8,741 nucleotides of DNA from contig MNUP01000062.1 in NCBI GenBank assembly GCA_001871075.1, positions 1 through 8,741 on the forward strand, read 5' to 3'. This stretch comes from Candidatus Desantisbacteria bacterium CG1_02_49_89 (GTDB lineage: Bacteria; Desantisbacteria; UBA1551). The notes beneath the pieces were generated by a model, which saw only the letters and a list, made by a program, of their open reading frames with translations, was not told the DNA's origin and ran no database searches. The translations under genes and the position numbers were made by a program. Below are positions 1-5,133 of the stretch, piece after piece; within the stretch, counting starts at the first letter, position 1; each line of letters opens with the position of its first letter.

Positions 1-114
1 AGAACCTGGAAGGTAGGTCGATTTCCGGAGCAAGAAGTAACCGTGTGTCTTATCCCCAACAAAAAGATTATTGTGTTAAAAGATGAGCAGAAAATCGGGG
101 AATATCATTTATGA
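1..114 (+). CDS. C-terminal end of an unidentified protein (cut by window edge)
   Basis: The frame starting at base 1 is open for 37 codons and ends at TGA 112-114. The translated tail alternates charged and beta-branched residues (it contains EVTVCLIPNKKIIVLKD and ends KIGEYHL), which suggests a small beta-rich C-terminal domain. I do not recognise the family. A transposase or integrase C-terminal beta domain is one possibility, because a 13-bp inverted repeat begins 2 nt after the stop, but this is a guess. An open frame this short can also occur by chance; codon composition and the terminator-like hairpin just downstream favour a real gene end. Confidence 0.5.
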   Translation, partial: RTWKVGRFPEQEVTVCLIPNKKIIVLKDEQKIGEYHL

Positions 115-115
115 G

Positions 116-151
116 AAAGTATACTTTTAAGGTTCCCAAAAGTATACTTTT
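116..151. repeat. Paired GTATAC palindromes forming a 13-bp inverted repeat
   Basis: AAAGTATACTTT (116-127) and AAAAGTATACTTTT (138-151) are each perfect palindromes, with centres 23 bp apart. Because each unit is self-complementary, the pair is both a direct repeat and a perfect inverted repeat: 116-128 pairs with 138-150 around the 9-nt loop AAGGTTCCC. It could be a double operator (about two helical turns apart, centred roughly 75 and 97 bp upstream of the expected start of the next transcript), a hairpin at the end of the upstream gene, or a mobile-element end. The sequence alone does not decide. Confidence 0.7.
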
Positions 152-152
152 G

Positions 153-180
153 AATGTTGCGGAACATTTTTTCCTTTTTT
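153..180 (+). terminator. Candidate intrinsic terminator of the upstream gene
   Basis: AATGTT (153-158) and AACATT (163-168) form a 6-bp stem around GCGG, followed by TTTT, CC and TTTTTT. The stem is AT-rich and weak, but the U-tract and its position after the stop at 114 and before the promoter at 183 fit a terminator. Confidence 0.45.
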
Positions 181-182
181 CC

Positions 183-211
183 TTGACAAAATCCTGTTTT
201 AATGCTATAAT
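183..211 (+). promoter_or_regulatory. Extended -10 sigma70-type promoter for the HD-GYP gene
   Basis: A perfect -35 TTGACA (183-188) and a perfect -10 TATAAT (206-211) are separated by 17 bp. TG at 203-204 gives an extended -10 (TGnTATAAT). Transcription would start near 218, leaving a leader of about 70 nt before the ATG at 290. Confidence 0.85.
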
Positions 212-225
212 ATATCTCACGTTTC

Positions 226-244
226 TTATATATAGCATATATAA
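226..244 (+). promoter_or_regulatory. 8+3+8 palindrome just downstream of the promoter
   Basis: TTATATAT (226-233), spacer AGC, ATATATAA (237-244) is a perfect inverted repeat at about +8 to +26 of the predicted transcript. It could be a repressor operator in the initially transcribed region or an mRNA 5' hairpin. It is AT-only, so chance cannot be excluded. Confidence 0.4.
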
Positions 245-253
245 CAACTAAAA

Positions 254-279
254 AGAGGAAGGCTGGCATTACCTGCCAT
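254..279 (+). promoter_or_regulatory. Distant ribosome-binding site with a bridging hairpin
   Basis: The only strong Shine-Dalgarno sequence before the HD-GYP gene is AGAGGAAGG (254-262), 27 nt from the ATG at 290, which is too far for normal initiation. Between them TGGCA (264-268) and TGCCA (274-278) pair around TTACC. Folding this out leaves about 12 nt between site and start. In frame upstream there is no ATG, GTG or TTG before the stop at 242, so the start cannot move back except to a rare CTG or ATA. Confidence 0.5.
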
Positions 280-289
280 AATACTACAT

Positions 290-1426
290 ATGAAGAAAGC
301 CAATAAACAAACTGAAGAAGAACTCGGACAGCTTACTCTGTTCTGTAAAATAGCGTCTACCATTGCCTCAACCCTTGAGATCGAGAAGGTGCTTGGCCTT
401 ATAACCAGGAGCGTCTGCCAGTTGATAAACACCCAGGCGTGCACCCTCAGGCTTATAAACGAAGAAGGGAACGAGCTCACGCTCGTTTCATCCCACGGCC
501 TGAGCCTCGAATACCAGAAAAAGGGCCCGGTCATGATAGGCGAGGGCATTGCCGGCTGCGTGCTAAAGACGGGGAAACCCGAAGCAGTGCTGGACGTGCT
601 CAAAGACCCAAGGTATAAAACGAAGAATTTCGCGAAAAAAGCCAGCCTGAGATCACTTCTGTGCGTGCCTCTTGTTACGAAGGAAAGGACCATAGGCGTG
701 ATAAGCACCTACACGACCAGGCGGCACAGTTTCAGCGAGAAAGAACAGAAAATACTCAGCCTTTTCGCAAGCGAAGCGGCCATAGCGATAGAGAACGCGA
801 GGCTGATGAACAAGATAAAGGAAGCGTACCTGAACACCCTCAGGTCCCTTGGCGCCATAGTCGACGCGTTCGACTGGCACACAGAGCGGCATTCCGAGAA
901 CGTAAGGAACTACTCGATCGCGATCGGAAGAGAAATGGGGCTGGAACCGGATGATCTCAAAGCGATAGAATATGCGGCATACATACACGACATAGGGAAG
1001 GTCGGTATCGACCTGAATATAATAAGGAAACCCGACAAGCTCAACGAGGAAGAGTGGAGGCAGATAATAAAACACCCTCTGCTCGGAGCTAATATAGCCG
1101 AAAGGATGGAAGTCCTGGACAACCTTGTGCCGCTCGTCCTGCACCACCACGAAAGGTTCGACGGCAAGGGCTACCCGGACGGCCTTAAGAGCGAGGGCAT
1201 CCCGATAGGCGCCAGGATACTGGCGGTAGCGGATTCATACGAGGCGATGACCGCGGACAGGCCTTACAGGAAGGCGCTCTCAAAAGAATCCGCGGTTTTA
1301 GAAATAAAAAAGAATTCCGGCATACAGTTCGATCCAAAGGTCGTAGGCGCATTTTTAAAAACGGTAAAGAATTTCAGCAAGCGCGGGTCCGAAGGACAAG
1401 AAATAACGGACCCGCAAAAACCCTGA
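290..1426 (+). CDS. GAF domain HD-GYP protein, probable cyclic-di-GMP phosphodiesterase
   Basis: This 378-residue protein has no signal peptide or membrane segment and should be cytoplasmic. Residues about 15-170 form a GAF sensor domain ending in the usual [15 protein letters not shown] helix. A short linker helix leads into an HD-GYP domain (about 180-365). Visible catalytic features are HTERHSE (197-203), YIHDIGK (231-237, the HD pair H233-D234), H262, HHHER (285-289), the GYP signature 294-296, and ADSYEAM with D315 followed by RPYR (324-327). Known HD-GYP enzymes use these His/Asp residues to bind two or three metals and hydrolyse cyclic-di-GMP. H197 seems to sit where trinuclear enzymes have Glu, so a binuclear site is more likely (inference). 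The GAF ligand is unknown. No GGDEF or EAL domain is present. The gene has its own promoter, and the cold-shock gene follows after 34 nt, probably on the same transcript. Confidence 0.93.
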   Translation: MKKANKQTEEELGQLTLFCKIASTIASTLEIEKVLGLITRSVCQLINTQACTLRLINEEGNELTLVSSHGLSLEYQKKGPVMIGEGIAGCVLKTGKPEAVLDVLKDPRYKTKNFAKKASLRSLLCVPLVTKERTIGVISTYTTRRHSFSEKEQKILSLFASEAAIAIENARLMNKIKEAYLNTLRSLGAIVDAFDWHTERHSENVRNYSIAIGREMGLEPDDLKAIEYAAYIHDIGKVGIDLNIIRKPDKLNEEEWRQIIKHPLLGANIAERMEVLDNLVPLVLHHHERFDGKGYPDGLKSEGIPIGARILAVADSYEAMTADRPYRKALSKESAVLEIKKNSGIQFDPKVVGAFLKTVKNFSKRGSEGQEITDPQKP

Positions 1427-1435
1427 AAAAGGGTT
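1383..1435 (+). other. Two hairpins at the HD-GYP/csp junction
   Basis: GCGGGTCC (1383-1390) pairs perfectly with GGACCCGC (1408-1415), still inside the HD-GYP coding region. AACCCT (1419-1424) then pairs with AGGGTT (1430-1435) across the stop codon. Neither is followed by a T-run, so they do not look like terminators. They may mark mRNA processing or stability control between the two genes. Confidence 0.5.
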
Positions 1436-1460
1436 AATAGAACAAGGAGGTAGCAGTAGA

Positions 1461-1670
1461 ATGGCTAAAGCAACAGGTAAGGTGAAGTGGTTCAATGAGA
1501 AGAAAGGTTATGGTTTCATTGAGCGCGATGACGGTAGTGGAGATGTGTTCGTGCATTACTCAGCGATACAGGGCGAAGGTTTTAAGAACCTGTCTGAGGG
1601 CCAGAAGGTCGAGTTCGACGTAACGGACAGCGATAAGGGACCGCAGGCCAGCAATGTCGTTAAAATTTAG
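1461..1670 (+). CDS. CspA-type cold-shock domain protein
   Basis: The product has 69 residues, the standard size of a single cold-shock domain. The two RNA-binding motifs are intact: RNP1 KGYGFIE (15-21) and RNP2 VFVHYSAI (29-36), preceded by the conserved [11 protein letters not shown] strand. Family members bind single-stranded RNA or DNA, melt secondary structure and act as RNA chaperones and transcription antiterminators in the cytoplasm. A strong Shine-Dalgarno AAGGAGG (1444-1450) lies 10 nt before the ATG. Frequent GGT glycine codons differ from the GGC-leaning neighbours and suggest high expression. There is no room for the long separate 5' leader of classic cspA: the preceding stop is 34 nt upstream, so it is co-transcribed with the HD-GYP gene or driven from a promoter inside it. 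Whether it is cold-induced cannot be told. Confidence 0.97.
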   Translation: MAKATGKVKWFNEKKGYGFIERDDGSGDVFVHYSAIQGEGFKNLSEGQKVEFDVTDSDKGPQASNVVKI

Positions 1671-1709
1671 TGTTCGTATGTGAAAGAAACTGAATTTGAA
1701 AACGACGCT

Positions 1710-1772
1710 CCGGATAGCATCCGGGGTTTTGAAACCCCTCCCCCCTAAAAAGGGGAGGGGTTTTTATTTTTT
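1710..1772 (+). terminator. Strong intrinsic terminator with overlapping alternative hairpins
   Basis: AAACCCCTCCCC (1732-1743) pairs perfectly with GGGGAGGGGTTT (1752-1763) over an 8-nt loop, and the T-rich tract 1761-1772 follows: a textbook terminator for csp. Just upstream, CCGGAT (1710-1715) pairs with ATCCGG (1719-1724). GGGGTTT (1723-1729) can instead pair with AAACCCC (1732-1738), which would break both the first hairpin and the terminator stem. This is attenuator-like geometry. Confidence 0.88.
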
Positions 1773-1774
1773 AA

Positions 1775-1804
1775 CACAGATTTGCACTGATATTCACAGA
1801 TAAT
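1775..1804 (+). repeat. 10-bp tandem repeat, three units (CACNGATNNN family)
   Basis: Three consecutive 10-bp units: CACAGATTTG, CACTGATATT, CACAGATAAT. The same family recurs inverted at 1852-1871 and as two units at 4941-4960, always between genes. Confidence 0.7.
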
Positions 1805-1851
1805 AATTTAATTAATTTGGGTAGTTTGAGGATCTACAACTGGCCGCAGTG

Positions 1852-1871
1852 CTAATCAGTGGAAATCAGTG
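1852..1871 (-). repeat. 10-bp repeat, two inverted units
   Basis: On the minus strand this reads CACTGATTTC then CACTGATTAG, the same family as 1775-1804 but facing it. The space between (1805-1851) is AT-rich and shows no gene or other site I can support. Confidence 0.65.
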
Positions 1872-1888
1872 TCAAAATATCTTTTTTC

Positions 1889-1916
1889 TTGACATATGGT
1901 TGTTTTATGGTATAAT
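1889..1916 (+). promoter_or_regulatory. Extended -10 sigma70-type promoter for the MarR-type gene
   Basis: TTGACA (1889-1894) and TATAAT (1911-1916) are both perfect, spaced 16 bp, with TG at 1908-1909 giving an extended -10. Transcription should start near 1923, downstream of the ATG-like codons at 1849-1900, which sets the translation start at 1963. Confidence 0.85.
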
Positions 1917-1931
1917 AGTTGCAAATAGAAA

Positions 1932-1945
1932 ATATTGCAAAATAT
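1932..1945 (+). promoter_or_regulatory. Candidate autoregulatory operator
   Basis: ATATT-GCAA-AATAT is an inverted repeat about 15 nt after the -10 hexamer, a usual place for MarR-family autorepression. Only 5-bp AT arms support it. Confidence 0.35.
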
Positions 1946-1962
1946 GCATAAAAGAGGCAAAA

Positions 1963-2421
1963 ATGAACGATGATATAGAAGAACTGGTTAACAGGGTGGA
2001 AGCGGTTGACATGGAAATGAACGAGAGAAAGCTGCTTTCCCATTACAAAATACCTGAGGAGGTTGTTGAAACAGACCTCTCTATGAAGCAGTTGATGATC
2101 CTTCTTTCGCTTTCCATAAGCGACAATTCCACCATGGGTGAGCTGAGCGAGAAACTCGCCATGAATTTGTCGACGCTGACAAGGGCGGTTGACAGGCTTG
2201 TGGAGGAAACGTTTGCCATAAGGCAGAACGACCCTGGTGACCGCAGGATCGTGCGGGTGAGCCTTTCTTCAAAAGCCAAAACCGTGATGGACAAGATAAA
2301 AAAGCAGAGAAGGGAACTCGTTGCTTCTTTTATGAAAGGGCTCTCGCCCGAAGACAGGATAAAGTTCGTCAGTATGTTTGAAAACCTTATAAGATTGCTG
2401 TCCGGCTCCAAGAACAAATAA
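1963..2421 (+). CDS. MarR-family transcriptional regulator
   Basis: This 152-residue winged-helix protein has the usual MarR length. Residues about 40-105 hold the DNA-binding core: STMGELSEKLAMNLSTLTRA (56-75, helix-turn-helix), then a recognition/linker stretch, and the wing with DPGDRR (90-95) followed by a VSLSSKA strand-helix. The long N- and C-terminal helices (about 1-30 and 105-148) would form the dimer interface. MarR proteins bind palindromes as dimers and release DNA on binding small, often hydrophobic or phenolic ligands. I start at ATG 1963 (AGAGG at 1953-1957) rather than the longer frame from 1849, because the promoter TATAAT lies at 1911-1916 and the extra residues do not resemble the family. 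The RND transporter gene starts 105 nt downstream and is the likely target. The ligand is unknown. Confidence 0.9.
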   Translation: MNDDIEELVNRVEAVDMEMNERKLLSHYKIPEEVVETDLSMKQLMILLSLSISDNSTMGELSEKLAMNLSTLTRAVDRLVEETFAIRQNDPGDRRIVRVSLSSKAKTVMDKIKKQRRELVASFMKGLSPEDRIKFVSMFENLIRLLSGSKNK

Positions 2422-2427
2422 CTTCGT

Positions 2428-2446
2428 TGTTTTCATAATGAAAACA
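2428..2446 (+). promoter_or_regulatory. Perfect 19-bp palindrome between the regulator and transporter genes
   Basis: TGTTTTCAT-A-ATGAAAACA is a perfect 9+1+9 inverted repeat 7 nt after the regulator stop. Size and position fit a MarR dimer operator. As RNA it could also be a weak hairpin, but no T-run follows. A clear promoter between it and 2527 was not found. Confidence 0.45.
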
Positions 2447-2484
2447 TTAAAAAGGAACTTATTTTTAATATTAAACTCCTTCAT

Positions 2485-2512
2485 TCATAATTCATAACTC
2501 ATAATTCATAAT
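2485..2512 (+). repeat. 7-bp tandem repeat, four units
   Basis: Four consecutive units TCATAAT, TCATAAC, TCATAAT, TCATAAT end 14 nt before the RND start codon, right against its Shine-Dalgarno sequence. Confidence 0.7.
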
Positions 2513-2526
2513 TGAAAGGAAGACCT

Positions 2527-4788
2527 ATGCTTAAGAAACTCGCGAAGGCAGTGCTGAAATACCCCGTGGTGTTCCTGGTCATAATAATAGCAATAACCGT
2601 ATTTTTTCTGCAGTTCTTCCCCCGCCTGCGCATCAATTCGGACATCACCACGATGCTTCCGAGTAATTCAAAAGCCGTGGAGACAGAAAAAGAGATCGGT
2701 GAACGGTTCGGCGGCGCCAACTTCGTGATCGCGATGGTGGAAAGCGATGACATTTTTAACTCCAGGACCCTGCGCAAGATAGATGCCGTTTCCGCGGAAT
2801 TCAAAGACCTTGCGGACGTTTCCGAGATCCTGGGCATAACCAGGATGGACGAGATAAAAGGCACGGAAATGGGCCTTGAGGTTAAACCCATAAGGGAAAA
2901 ACTGCCGCAGACAAAAGCTGAAATAGAATCTTTCCGAAGGTACCTGCTCGGGGACAAAAGGTACAGGGGCATATTCGTTTCGCCTGACAGCAAATACACG
3001 GTAGTGATAACCAGGCTGTCGAGCGCCGCGAATGAATCCGAGGTCGCTGAGTCCCTGGAAAAGATAATCGCGAAATACCAGGGACCGGAAAAAATATACC
3101 TTTTAGGCCCGCCTTTTATCACGAGGACCTTGCAGGGTTACCTTATCAAGGACCTTAGGATACTCCTGCCCGTAGCGGCAGGTCTAATCGTGCTGGTGCT
3201 ATACTTCAGTTTCGGAACTCTCCCGGGCGTGCTGCTGCCTCTCCTCACAGTAGGGCTAAGCACCATATGGACAATGGGGCTTATAGGATGGCTCAACGAA
3301 CCACTTACATTGATAACCACGATCCTTCCTGTGATACTTTTCAGCGTTGGCACCGCTTACGCCCTGCACATCATAGCAAGGTATGACGAGGAGATAATAA
3401 ACGGACTTGAGAAAAAAGAAGCTCTTGAAAAAGCGATCTCAAGCACAGGAGTGCCCGTGTTCCTCGCCGCGATAACCACCGTATTCGGTTTTGTTTCAAA
3501 CCTGTTCACAAGCCTGCGCCCGATAAAGGTATTCGGGCTTGCTTCAGCGTTCGGAGTGGTGATCTCATTCCTGCTCGCGCTCATTTTCGTGCCCGTTATC
3601 CTGCTATGGTTCCCAAAACCCAGGATCAGGGAAAAAACCGGGAAGACCGAAGAAAGCAGGATAATGGCGGGATTCCTGAAAGCGCTTTCCGGAATAGTTG
3701 CCAGGCGCAAAACCGCCATCGTAATAGTAATGATGTTACTAATGGCATTCATGGCAAGCGCTATACCGCGCATTACGACCGAGAGTAATTTCGTTCAGTA
3801 TTTCAAGAAAGGGAGCGGCATAAGGACCGCGCACGATATTATGGACGAGCGTTTCGGCGGCACGTTCGGTTTCGACATTGTGATAAAAGGGGACATCCTT
3901 GACCCGGCTGTGATGGGTCAGATAGAAAAGTTCGGGCAGGCGCTGGGAGGCATAGAGAACGTGAACTACCCCCAGTCCATAGCCGACGTCCTGAAGGACG
4001 CCAATAAGGCGCTCAACGAAGGTGACCCGAAATACGAGGTACTGCCGCAGACAAGGGAAGCCGCTGCCCAGATAATGCTTCTGATGTCAATGTCCAGCTC
4101 TTCATTCCTGAACAATCTGATAACCGCGGATTACAGGGAAGCCCATATAACCGCAAGGGTTTCCAGCGTGCGCACCAAACTTCTTAAAAAAGCGATAAAG
4201 CAGGTCCAGGAAGCAGCGGCAAAGTGTTTCGAGCCCGGGACAGAGGTTGTAGTGAGCGGCACGCCCCTGATAATAGACGAGGTCCAGAAGCTCCTTATCT
4301 CCAACCAGTTCTCAAGCCTGATAGCCGCTTTTATAAGCGTTATCCTCATCATCACACTAATATACCGCACACCCACAAGCGGCGCATTCGCCAGCATGCC
4401 GATATTCCTGACGGTTATAATGATACTTGGCATAATGGGGTGGCTGGGTATTCCGCTTGACATGGCTAACACGATGTGCGGCAGCATAGCGGTAGGCATA
4501 GGCATTGATTATTCCTGCCATTTCTTCGCCAGATACAAGGAGGAACGCAAGAAAGGCGCCACCCGCAGCCAGGGAGTCGAATCCGCGATAAGGTCAGTGG
4601 GCGCGCCTATCTTCTACAACGCGATAGCGGTCGGCCTGGGATTCCTGGTCCTGATGTTCTCGTCATTTGACATGCTGGGCATGTTCGGCAAGCTCATAGC
4701 CATCGCTATGCTCTTCTCTTCCCTTGGAGCGTTTACCGTGCTGCCGGTCCTGATACTCATAAAGGGAAAGGTGAAGGGGGAGATCTAA
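2527..4788 (+). CDS. MMPL/RND-superfamily transporter (COG1033-like)
   Basis: This 753-residue inner-membrane protein has the internal duplication of RND transporters. There is a first membrane segment at 13-31, a periplasmic loop (about 32-210), five more segments (about 211-361), a cytoplasmic link, a segment at 396-413, a second periplasmic loop (about 414-594) and five final segments (about 595-746), twelve in all. Each periplasmic half starts with a matching ERFGG motif (59-63 and 441-445). In the second half GIGIDYSCHFFARYKEE (657-673) carries D661, the expected proton-relay Asp. The matching site of the first half (SVGTAYALHIIARYDEE, 273-289) has A277 instead. MMPL-type relatives (HpnN, MmpL) move lipids or other hydrophobic molecules by proton motive force. 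I choose ATG 2527 because AGGA (2517-2520) sits 6 nt before it; the in-frame TTG at 2512 would overlap that site. The substrate is unknown; lipid is an inference. Confidence 0.9.
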   Translation: MLKKLAKAVLKYPVVFLVIIIAITVFFLQFFPRLRINSDITTMLPSNSKAVETEKEIGERFGGANFVIAMVESDDIFNSRTLRKIDAVSAEFKDLADVSEILGITRMDEIKGTEMGLEVKPIREKLPQTKAEIESFRRYLLGDKRYRGIFVSPDSKYTVVITRLSSAANESEVAESLEKIIAKYQGPEKIYLLGPPFITRTLQGYLIKDLRILLPVAAGLIVLVLYFSFGTLPGVLLPLLTVGLSTIWTMGLIGWLNEPLTLITTILPVILFSVGTAYALHIIARYDEEIINGLEKKEALEKAISSTGVPVFLAAITTVFGFVSNLFTSLRPIKVFGLASAFGVVISFLLALIFVPVILLWFPKPRIREKTGKTEESRIMAGFLKALSGIVARRKTAIVIVMMLLMAFMASAIPRITTESNFVQYFKKGSGIRTAHDIMDERFGGTFGFDIVIKGDILDPAVMGQIEKFGQALGGIENVNYPQSIADVLKDANKALNEGDPKYEVLPQTREAAAQIMLLMSMSSSSFLNNLITADYREAHITARVSSVRTKLLKKAIKQVQEAAAKCFEPGTEVVVSGTPLIIDEVQKLLISNQFSSLIAAFISVILIITLIYRTPTSGAFASMPIFLTVIMILGIMGWLGIPLDMANTMCGSIAVGIGIDYSCHFFARYKEERKKGATRSQGVESAIRSVGAPIFYNAIAVGLGFLVLMFSSFDMLGMFGKLIAIAMLFSSLGAFTVLPVLILIKGKVKGEI

Positions 4789-4800
4789 CTCCTTAAAACA

Positions 4801-4842
4801 TTGCAAAAGTTAAATTGCAAATTGCAAAATGTAAAAGTTAAA
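4801..4842 (+). repeat. Degenerate TTGCAAA / GTAAAAGTTAAA repeat
   Basis: TTGCAAA occurs at 4801, 4815 and 4822. The words AAAAGTTAAA recur near 4805 and 4833. It is a low-complexity direct repeat just after the RND stop codon. Confidence 0.6.
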
Positions 4843-4861
4843 ACTTTCCACGAAAGCACTC

Positions 4862-4891
4862 CGCCCGTCTTTCAGCGGGCGAGACTTCGCC
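4862..4891. repeat. GC-rich double-hairpin element, copy 1
   Basis: CGCCCG (4862-4867) pairs with CGGGCG (4876-4881). The same 3' arm can instead pair onward: GGCGA (4878-4882) with TCGCC (4887-4891). The element stands out from its AT-rich surroundings and matches copy 2 at 5051-5083. Confidence 0.65.
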
Positions 4892-4940
4892 AACCTAAAA
4901 GGATGGGCGAGGAAACCACGAAAACACGAAAAAATTCAGC

Positions 4941-4960
4941 CACGGATTTCCACGGATTTT
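4941..4960 (+). repeat. 10-bp repeat, two units
   Basis: CACGGATTTC then CACGGATTTT, the same CACNGATTT family as 1775-1804 and 1852-1871, joined directly to the 9-bp repeat that follows. Confidence 0.7.
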
Positions 4961-5005
4961 AACTCTGTAAACTGTGTAAACTATATAAACTCTGTAAACT
5001 TATTT
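4961..5005 (+). repeat. 9-bp tandem repeat, five units
   Basis: Units AACTCTGTA, AACTGTGTA, AACTATATA, AACTCTGTA and a decayed AACTTATTT lie head to tail without gaps. Confidence 0.75.
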
Positions 5006-5050
5006 ACTCTGACACCTTGGCACTGTTTAAAATGTGGACTGTCGACCGCC

Positions 5051-5083
5051 CGCCCTGCGCAAAGGCAGGGCGAGGTCTCGCCC
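5051..5083. repeat. GC-rich double-hairpin element, copy 2
   Basis: CGCCCTGC (5051-5058) pairs perfectly with GCAGGGCG (5065-5072). Alternatively GGGCGAG (5068-5074) pairs with CTCGCCC (5077-5083). The order of arms is the same as in copy 1, with different loop bases, so paired arms appear conserved while loops vary. Confidence 0.7.
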
Positions 5084-5133
5084 GATCTTAATCGTGGCGG
5101 ATGGACTGTGGACTATATTAAATTGGAGGGAAC

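Larger units (their letters stand above)
4789..5124. other. Gene-free 345-bp gap made almost wholly of short repeats
   Basis: No credible gene lies here on either strand. In order it holds a TTGCAAA-type repeat, a GC-rich double hairpin, CCACGAAA/ACACGAAA fragments (4849-4856, 4916-4931), a 10-bp repeat pair, a 9-bp tandem repeat, duplicated TGGACTGT (5034-5041, 5102-5109) and a second GC-rich double hairpin. I found no clear promoter or terminator. Confidence 0.7.

Noticed and set aside
1419-1435. Terminator between the HD-GYP and csp genes
   Set aside because: The AACCCT/AGGGTT hairpin spans the stop codon but is followed by AATAGAACAAGG, with no T-run.
1849-1962. Longer N-terminus for the MarR-type gene, starting at 1849
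   Set aside because: A perfect extended -10 promoter (1889-1916) lies inside it, and a good ATG with AGAGG is at 1963; the extra residues do not resemble the family.
2512-2526. TTG start at 2512 for the RND gene
   Set aside because: It overlaps the Shine-Dalgarno sequence that serves ATG 2527, and it lies in the last base of the 7-bp repeat.
2499-3773. Minus-strand open frames opposite the RND gene (and similar ones opposite the HD-GYP, LolA-like and barrel genes)
   Set aside because: They are shadows of strong plus-strand genes, with low-complexity composition, no ribosome-binding sites and no recognisable domains.
4941-5005. CRISPR array
   Set aside because: The units are 9-10 bp, directly adjacent and without spacers, and no cas genes are present.
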